A stretch of 36,128 nucleotides of DNA from Pseudomonas sp. REP124 (GTDB lineage Bacteria; Pseudomonadota; Gammaproteobacteria; Pseudomonadales; Pseudomonadaceae): assembly GCF_020164475.1 (NCBI RefSeq), contig NZ_JAIQWX010000058.1, forward strand, positions 1 through 36,128, in the 5' to 3' direction. The notes under the pieces were generated by a model that ran no database searches, had not been told where the DNA came from, and saw only the letters and a program-made list of their open reading frames with translations. A program made the position numbers and the translations under genes. The number at the start of each line of letters is the position of its first letter. The stretch's first letter is position 1. Shown piece by piece: positions 30,793 through 36,128 of the stretch.

Positions 30793-31764
30793 ATGGGGCG
30801 AGTTGTTGCTGCCGCGGTCTACAGCGCTGGTAAGAAAGTCACCAATATCACTCTCGATGAAGGCGCGTCCTGGGCGGCGAAACCTGGCCACTTTGTCTGG
30901 ATCGGCCTGGAAGAGCCCAACGCCGAGGAACTGTCCAACTTGCAACGCCAGTTCAACCTGCACGAACTGGCCATCGAAGACGCCCTGGAGAAACACAGTC
31001 GCCCGAAACTGGAAACCTTCGGCGACGCGCTGTTCATCGTCACCTATTCCCCCATCCGGGAAGACGGCAAGCTCAAGTTCATCGAGACGCATATCTTTGC
31101 CGGCAACGGCTACATCATCACCGCGCGCAATGGCCACTCGGCGTCCTACGCCCATGTCCGGCAGCGTTGTGAGGCGCGTCCGCTTCTGCTGGAGCACGGG
31201 GAAGATTTCGTGCTCTATGCCCTCCTCGACTTCGTGATTGAAAACTATCAGCCGATGGGCGAAGCGATTCACGCCGAGATCGATGAGCTGGAACACAACG
31301 TGATGTGCGGCTCGCTGAACGAGTGCGACATCCAGAACCTGCACGGCCTGCGTCGCGATGTACTGCGCCTGCGCCGTTATGCGGCGCCGATGGTGGAGAT
31401 CGGCGAAGAACTGCAGCGACTCAGCTTCCCGTTCATCGACAAGAACATGCGCCCGTATTTCCGCGACGTGCAGATCCACGTCAAGCGGCAGCTGGAAGAC
31501 CTGACCACCCTGGCGGAAATCGCCAGCCAGACCATCGAAGTCGGCGTGCTGCTGGAGGCCTCACGACAAAGTGTGGTGCAGCGCAAGTTCGCGGCCTGGG
31601 CGGCGATCCTGGCGTTCCCGACGGCGATTGCCGGGATCTACGGGATGAACTTCCAGGACATGCCGGAGTTGAGCTGGCATTACGGGTATTTCGGGGTGCT
31701 GGGGGTGATTACGGTGGGGTGTGTGAGTTTATGGGCGAGTTTCAAGAAGTCCGGCTGGCTGTAA
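30793..31764 (+). CDS. CorA-family divalent cation transporter
   Basis: A 323-residue CorA/MIT-family Mg2+ (or Co2+/Ni2+) channel. A cytoplasmic funnel domain occupies about residues 1-265, with the long stalk helix running to about 290. The pore signature YGMNF with the loop QDMPEL follows the first membrane helix (AAWAAILAFPTAIAGI), and a second helix (YFGVLGVITVGCVSLWASF) ends with a basic tail. This is the typical two-helix CorA layout with the GMN motif intact. Single gene; a REPIN follows. Confidence 0.92.
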   Translation: MGRVVAAAVYSAGKKVTNITLDEGASWAAKPGHFVWIGLEEPNAEELSNLQRQFNLHELAIEDALEKHSRPKLETFGDALFIVTYSPIREDGKLKFIETHIFAGNGYIITARNGHSASYAHVRQRCEARPLLLEHGEDFVLYALLDFVIENYQPMGEAIHAEIDELEHNVMCGSLNECDIQNLHGLRRDVLRLRRYAAPMVEIGEELQRLSFPFIDKNMRPYFRDVQIHVKRQLEDLTTLAEIASQTIEVGVLLEASRQSVVQRKFAAWAAILAFPTAIAGIYGMNFQDMPELSWHYGYFGVLGVITVGCVSLWASFKKSGWL

Positions 31765-31789
31765 ATCTGCAAACTGGAATACAAATCTC

Positions 31790-31888
31790 TGTAGGAGCAA
31801 GCTTGCTCGCGATGAACGCAATAACACCGCGGGGCGTCAGACACCCAGCGTTATCGTTGACGACCATCGCGAGCATGCTCGCTCCTAC
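31790..31888. repeat. REPIN of the GTAGGAGC class
   Basis: Forward unit at 31790-31814 (TGTAGGAGCAAGCTTGCTCG) and reverse unit at 31864-31888 (CATCGCGAGCATGCTCGCTC), imperfect with respect to each other. It separates the convergent corA-like and amidotransferase genes. Confidence 0.85.
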
Positions 31889-31897
31889 AGGTCAGCC

Positions 31898-32620
31898 TTA
31901 TGCTGCTTCTGGCTTGTGCGCCACAAACCGCATCATCCACTCCGCCACCGTGGCGCCGTGATGCTCACTGTCCAGGCTGGCGATCCCTTTCGAATAAATC
32001 TGCTCGCCCAGCGCCTGCTGACGAATGTCCAGCAACGCGCGGGAGTAATCGTGGATGAATTCCGGGTGGCCCTGGAAGCACAGCACCTGATCGTTGATGT
32101 GATAGGCAGCGAAAGGGCAGAAATCACTGGAGGCGATCACCGTGGCGTTTTCCGGCAGTGACGTCACCTGATCCTGATGGCTGATCAGCAGCGTCAGCTC
32201 CTCACGCACCGGGCTCATCCATGGCGCCTTGGCGGCCATTTTGTAGTTGTGGGTGCCGACACCCCAGCCCTGGGTCGCACGCTCGCTCTTGCCACCGAGC
32301 AACAGCGCCAGCAACTGATGGCCGAAGCAGACGCCCAGCAGTTTGTCGCCACGCTCGTAGCGGGTCAGCAGGTATTGCTTGAGGGTCTGGATCCACGGGT
32401 CGGTACCGAAGGAGTCGGCTTTGCTGCCGGTCACAAGGTAGGCATCGAAGGTCTCATCATCGGCAGGATAGTCACCCTGCACCACGTTGTAGATGGTGAA
32501 ATCGGCGGCAATCGGTTGCTGCGAAAACAGGCGCTTGAACATCTGCCCGTAGCCCTGATATTGGTCGACCAATTCCGGACGCAGGTTGTCGGTTTCCAGA
32601 ATGCAGATGCGTAACGACAT
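31898..32620 (-). CDS. Class I glutamine amidotransferase domain protein
   Basis: A 240-residue stand-alone GATase. It has the nucleophile elbow GVCFGHQ with Cys98 and the later QGHPEF with His185 and Glu187, a complete Cys-His-Glu triad. It resembles GMP-synthase-like amidotransferases of the type used for polyamine or gamma-glutamyl compounds, but the partner or substrate is unknown. The ATG at 32620 is preceded by AGG nine bases upstream; the longer open frame to 32902 overlaps the fadB-like gene and has no matching N-terminus. It follows the fad genes on the same strand with a 94-base gap. Confidence 0.85.
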   Translation of the reverse strand: MSLRICILETDNLRPELVDQYQGYGQMFKRLFSQQPIAADFTIYNVVQGDYPADDETFDAYLVTGSKADSFGTDPWIQTLKQYLLTRYERGDKLLGVCFGHQLLALLLGGKSERATQGWGVGTHNYKMAAKAPWMSPVREELTLLISHQDQVTSLPENATVIASSDFCPFAAYHINDQVLCFQGHPEFIHDYSRALLDIRQQALGEQIYSKGIASLDSEHHGATVAEWMMRFVAHKPEAA

Positions 32621-32714
32621 AAAAAATACCTGACACGTGATGGGAATAATGCACACCCCAGAGCCTGCCTCTAACACTGCAACAAGGCAAGCCCCGAGAT
32701 GCGTCATCCATCCC

Positions 32715-34859
32715 TTAAAATGCCTCCCCCTTGCCGGCTTTTTCCAGCAACAGGGCCGGAGGTGCGAAGCGCTCGCCGTATTGCCCGGCCAGATACTGGG
32801 CCCTGGCGACGAAATCCCCGATCCCGTACTGATTAATGAACTGCAGCGCACCGCCGGTCCAGGCGGCGAAACCGATGCCGAACACCGAGCCGACGTTGGC
32901 ATCGGCCGTCGACATCAGCACGCCCTCCTCCACGCAACGCACGGTCTCGATCGCTTGTACGAACAGCAGGCGATCACGCACGTCTTTCGCTGAAATCTGC
33001 CCGTCGGCCTTTTCGAAACGGCTTTTCAATTCCGGCCACAGATGCTTCTGCGCGCCGGCCGGATAGTCGTAGAAACCGCCCCCGGCCGCCCTGCCCGCCC
33101 GTTTGTACTCGTTGAGCATCAGGTCGATCACTGCGGATGACGGATGCTCCACCAGCGGCTTGCCCTCGGCCAGCAAGTCCTTGGCGGCCTGCTGGCGGAT
33201 ATGGCTCATCAGGCTCAGGGACACTTCATCGGAGATCGCCAGCGGCCCGACCGGCATGCCGGCCTTGCGTGCTTCGGTCTCGATCATCGCCGCGCTCACG
33301 CCCTCGCCGAGCATCGCGATGCCTTCATTGGTGAAAGTGCCGAATACCCGCGACGTGAAGAACCCGCGGCTGTCGTTGACCACAATCGGCGTTTTGCGGA
33401 TCTGCAGGACGAAATCGAATCCGCGCGCGAGGGTTTCGTCACTGGTGTTGGTGCCCTTGATGATTTCCACCAATTGCATCTTGTCTACAGGACTGAAGAA
33501 ATGCAGGCCAATGAACTTGCTCTGGTCCGGCACCGCCGTGGCCAGGCCGCTGATCGGCAGGGTCGAAGTGTTGGAGGCGATCACCGCATCCGCGCCGACG
33601 ATTTGTTGCGCAGCCAGCGACACCTTGGCCTTCAACTCACGGTCCTCGAACACCGCCTCGATGATCAGGTCACAGCCGGCCAGATCCGCATCGCTTTCTG
33701 TGGTGTGGATACGAGCCAAAACGGCTTCGCGTTGCTCGGCGCTCATTTGCCCGCGCGCCACTTTCTTGTCCAAAAGCGCCGCCGAGTGCGCCTTGCCCTT
33801 CTCGGCCGCGGCGACGCTGATGTCCTTGAGCACCACCTCGATGCCGGCCGATGCGCTGACAAAGGCAATGCCCGCGCCCATCATCCCGGCGCCGAGTACA
33901 CCGACCTTTTTTGTCACATGGGGCGCGAAACCCTGCGGCCGTGAACCGCCGGCATTGATTTCATTGAGCTGGAACCAGAAGGTGCCGATCAGGTTTTTCG
34001 AGACCTGGCCGGTGGTGAGCTCGGTGAAGTAGCGGGTTTCGATCAGGTGCGCCGTGTCGAAATCCACCTGGGCGCCCTCCACGGCGGCGCACAGGATCTT
34101 CTCCGGCGCCGGCATGCAGCCCTGGGTTTTGCTGCGCAGGATCGACGGCGCGATGGCCAGCATCTGCGTGACCTTCGGATTCGACGGCGTGCCGCCAGGG
34201 ATCTGGTAGCCCTTCACGTCCCAACGCTGCACCGCGGTCGGGTTCGCGTTGATCCAGGCCCGGGCCTTGGCGAGTAGCTGCTCGCCGTCCGTCGCCAGTT
34301 CGTCAATCAGTCCGGCCTGCAGCGCCTGTTGTGGTCGCAGCTTTTTCCCTTCGAGCAGATACGGCAATGCCTTTTCCAGGCCAAGCAGACGCACCATGCG
34401 CACCACCCCGCCACCGCCCGGCAGCAGGCCGAGGGTCACTTCCGGCAAACCGAGTTGCACCGAAGCATTGTCCAGCGCGACCCGGTGATGGCAGGCCAGG
34501 CAGATTTCCCAGCCCCCACCCAATGCCGCGCCGTTGATCGCCGCGACCACCGGTTTGCCGAAGGTTTCCAGGGTGCGCAATTGCCCTTTGAGGGTCAGCA
34601 CCATGTCGTAGAAAGCTTTGGCTTCGGGCTTGCCGACCTTGATCAATTCATTGAGATCACCGCCGGCGAAGAAGGTCTTTTTCGCCGAGGTGATGATGAC
34701 GCCGGCAATGGCATCCTTCTCGGTTACCAGGCGCGCGACGCAATCGGCCATGGCTTCGCGGTACACCGCGTTCATGGTGTTGGCGCTCTGGCCGGGCATG
34801 TCGATGGTCAGGACGACGATCCGGTCCTGGCCCTTTTCGTAACGAATGGCTTGGGTCAT
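32715..34859 (-). CDS. FadB-like bifunctional enoyl-CoA hydratase/3-hydroxyacyl-CoA dehydrogenase
   Basis: A 714-residue fused beta-oxidation enzyme. The N-terminal crotonase domain (1-190) keeps both catalytic glutamates: Glu118 in GGGWEIC and Glu140 in GLPEVTLG. The dehydrogenase domain begins near 318 with GAGMMG (323-328), includes His453 in GLHFFSPVDK, and ends with the NDSRGFFTSRV region. It forms multi-enzyme complexes with a thiolase in relatives. Its thiolase gene is 24 bases upstream on the same strand. AAGGAAA before the ATG is a good ribosome site. This operon pair differs from classical fadBA, so I leave the symbol blank. Confidence 0.93.
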   Translation of the reverse strand: MTQAIRYEKGQDRIVVLTIDMPGQSANTMNAVYREAMADCVARLVTEKDAIAGVIITSAKKTFFAGGDLNELIKVGKPEAKAFYDMVLTLKGQLRTLETFGKPVVAAINGAALGGGWEICLACHHRVALDNASVQLGLPEVTLGLLPGGGGVVRMVRLLGLEKALPYLLEGKKLRPQQALQAGLIDELATDGEQLLAKARAWINANPTAVQRWDVKGYQIPGGTPSNPKVTQMLAIAPSILRSKTQGCMPAPEKILCAAVEGAQVDFDTAHLIETRYFTELTTGQVSKNLIGTFWFQLNEINAGGSRPQGFAPHVTKKVGVLGAGMMGAGIAFVSASAGIEVVLKDISVAAAEKGKAHSAALLDKKVARGQMSAEQREAVLARIHTTESDADLAGCDLIIEAVFEDRELKAKVSLAAQQIVGADAVIASNTSTLPISGLATAVPDQSKFIGLHFFSPVDKMQLVEIIKGTNTSDETLARGFDFVLQIRKTPIVVNDSRGFFTSRVFGTFTNEGIAMLGEGVSAAMIETEARKAGMPVGPLAISDEVSLSLMSHIRQQAAKDLLAEGKPLVEHPSSAVIDLMLNEYKRAGRAAGGGFYDYPAGAQKHLWPELKSRFEKADGQISAKDVRDRLLFVQAIETVRCVEEGVLMSTADANVGSVFGIGFAAWTGGALQFINQYGIGDFVARAQYLAGQYGERFAPPALLLEKAGKGEAF

Positions 34860-34883
34860 GAAAGGTTTCCTTGAATTCCGGGC

Positions 34884-36089
34884 TCAGAGGCGTTCGATGA
34901 TGGTGGCAATGCCCATGCCGCCGCCGACACACAGGGTCGCGAGGCCGTAGCGCAGGTGCCGGTTTTCCAGTTCATCGAGCAAGGTGCCGAGGATCGCGCA
35001 GCCGGTGGCGCCCAGCGGATGCCCCATGGCGATCGAGCCGCCGTTGACGTTGACCTTGTCCGGATCGACCGCCATGTCCTTGATGAATTTCAGGACCACC
35101 GAGGCAAACGCCTCGTTGACCTCGAACAGATCGATGTCCTCGACCCGCAGCCCGGCCTTGGCCAGCGCCTTGCGGGTGGCGGGCGCGGGGCCGGTGAGCA
35201 TGATGGTCGGGTCGGTGCTGGTCACGGCCGTGGCAACAATCCGCGCCCGTGGCCGCAACCCCAGCGCCTGGCCCTTGGCCTCGGAGCCGATCAGCATCAG
35301 GGCCGCGCCGTCGACGATGCCGGAACTGTTGCCGGCGGTATGGACGTGATGGATGCGCTCGACATGGCTGTAGACTCGCAGCGCCGTGGCGTCGAAGCCC
35401 ATTTGCCCGATCATTTCGAAGCTCGGCTTGAGCTTGCCCAGGCCTTCCAGGGTCGAATCGGCGCGGATGAACTCATCGTGATCGAGCAGGATGATGCCGT
35501 TCTGATCCTGCACCGGCACCAGCGATTTGCTGAACGAGCCATCGGCCCGTGCCCGCGCGGCTTTTTGCTGGGAGTGCAGCGCGTAGGCGTCGACGTCCTG
35601 GCGGCTGAAACCTTCGAGGGTGGCGATCAGGTCGGCGCCTACGCCCTGCGGGGTGAAATGGCTGTGCAGGTTGGTTTCCGGGTCCAGCGCCCAGGCCCCA
35701 CCGTCGCTGCCCATGGGCACCCGTGACATGGATTCGACGCCGCCGACCACCACCAGGTCTTCGAAACCGGAGCGCACTTTCATCGCCCCAAGGTTCACCG
35801 CCTCCAGGCCCGACGCGCAGAAACGGTTGATCTGCACCCCGGCCACGCTGATGTCCCAGTCCGCCACCTGCACCGCGGTTTTCGCGATGTCGGCGCCCTG
35901 ATCGCCAACCGGCGTCACACAACCTAGCACCACATCGTCGACCTGACTGGTGTCGAGGTCGGTTCGCTGTTGCAGCGCGCCGAGCAAGCCGGCCACCAGG
36001 TTCACCGGCTTGACACTGTGCAGGGCGCCATCGGCCTTGCCTTTGCCGCGGGGCGTGCGTAACGCATCGAAAATCAACGCTTGGGTCAT
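34884..36089 (-). CDS. Acetyl-CoA C-acyltransferase (thiolase)
   Basis: A 401-residue thiolase, which cleaves 3-ketoacyl-CoA in beta-oxidation (FadI-type context). Catalytic residues are Cys91 in INRFCASGLEA, His357 in AMGHPLGATG and Cys387 in ATLCVGGGMG. The whole length of the family is present, starting RTPRGKGKADGALHS. AGGA lies before the ATG at 36089. It is upstream of the FadB-like gene and probably first in a two-gene operon; any earlier gene lies outside the window. A REP unit starts at the right edge. Confidence 0.95.
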   Translation of the reverse strand: MTQALIFDALRTPRGKGKADGALHSVKPVNLVAGLLGALQQRTDLDTSQVDDVVLGCVTPVGDQGADIAKTAVQVADWDISVAGVQINRFCASGLEAVNLGAMKVRSGFEDLVVVGGVESMSRVPMGSDGGAWALDPETNLHSHFTPQGVGADLIATLEGFSRQDVDAYALHSQQKAARARADGSFSKSLVPVQDQNGIILLDHDEFIRADSTLEGLGKLKPSFEMIGQMGFDATALRVYSHVERIHHVHTAGNSSGIVDGAALMLIGSEAKGQALGLRPRARIVATAVTSTDPTIMLTGPAPATRKALAKAGLRVEDIDLFEVNEAFASVVLKFIKDMAVDPDKVNVNGGSIAMGHPLGATGCAILGTLLDELENRHLRYGLATLCVGGGMGIATIIERL

Positions 36090-36116
36090 GACGTCCTCGA
36101 TCTTGTTGTTGGCCCC

Positions 36117-36128
36117 TGTGGGAGCGAG
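36117..36128. repeat. Left end of a REP element cut by the window edge
   Basis: TGTGGGAGCGAG at the last 12 bases matches the start of the forward REP units in this window. Confidence 0.65.

Noticed and set aside
1..36128. Defence system, CRISPR, toxin-antitoxin, prophage or IS element
   Set aside because: No repeat-spacer array, cas gene, transposase, integrase or paired toxin-antitoxin frames were found; small genes here have other or unknown roles.

Overview
The window looks like core chromosome of a Pseudomonas of the fluorescens group. The evidence is high-GC coding sequence with typical Pseudomonas proteins (OprI lipoprotein, an Arg32-type elongation factor P next to its rhamnosyltransferase EarP, CysB, an OhrR/Ohr pair), six paired REP (REPIN-type) elements of the GTGGGAGCGAGCCTGCTCGC and GTAGGAGC classes plus one fragment at each window edge, and a gene order that, from memory, matches P. 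aeruginosa neighbourhoods around ohrR-ohr-efp-earP, oprI, tesA, cysB and a fad pair. I saw no rRNA, CRISPR array, insertion sequence, integrase, phage block or recognisable defence system.

Layout. 1-7.2 kb: a spermidine-synthase-like protein divergent from a class II DAHP synthase, a YcaQ-type crosslink glycosylase, a DUF1127 protein facing a LysR regulator across a concentric double palindrome, a TauE/SafE exporter with its own divergent LysR gene, then ohrR. 7.2-11 kb: a REPIN, ohr behind a cluster of TTAGCGC repeats, a secreted HSL-type esterase, then efp and earP in one reverse-strand unit. 11-16.3 kb: a small membrane protein and a GreA/B-like protein, convergent with cysB; a universal stress protein; a thioredoxin-like/PanE-like/5'-nucleotidase operon; and a divergent PilZ-like gene. 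16.6-21 kb: a class I DAHP synthase, a GNAT protein, a 640-base stretch without a clear gene leading into oprI, an L,D-transpeptidase convergent with oprI, a cysteine-bearing small protein, and tesA. 21-26.5 kb: a YbbA/YbbP-like ABC transporter, greB, an AcuI/YhdH reductase and a methyltransferase-like fragment. 26.6-28.7 kb: several small envelope or unknown genes and a tRNA-Ser(GGA). 28.7-36.1 kb: a structured leader and crotonase, a PlsC-type acyltransferase, CorA, a glutamine amidotransferase, and a FadB-like/thiolase pair.

Functional themes. Two unrelated DAHP synthases (class II and class I) feed the shikimate pathway. OhrR, Ohr and the esterase form an organic-peroxide module. EarP modifies EF-P. 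OprI ends in Arg-Lys, the kind of C-terminus that L,D-transpeptidases attach to peptidoglycan, and such an enzyme is encoded next to it. The last two genes form a beta-oxidation unit, with a separate crotonase nearby.

The least explained signals are non-coding: a compact three-way-junction RNA candidate just upstream of the crotonase gene, the concentric palindrome between DUF1127 and LysR, a possible small RNA between two reverse-strand terminators near 27.2 kb, and a 16-codon open frame with a good ribosome site upstream of oprI.
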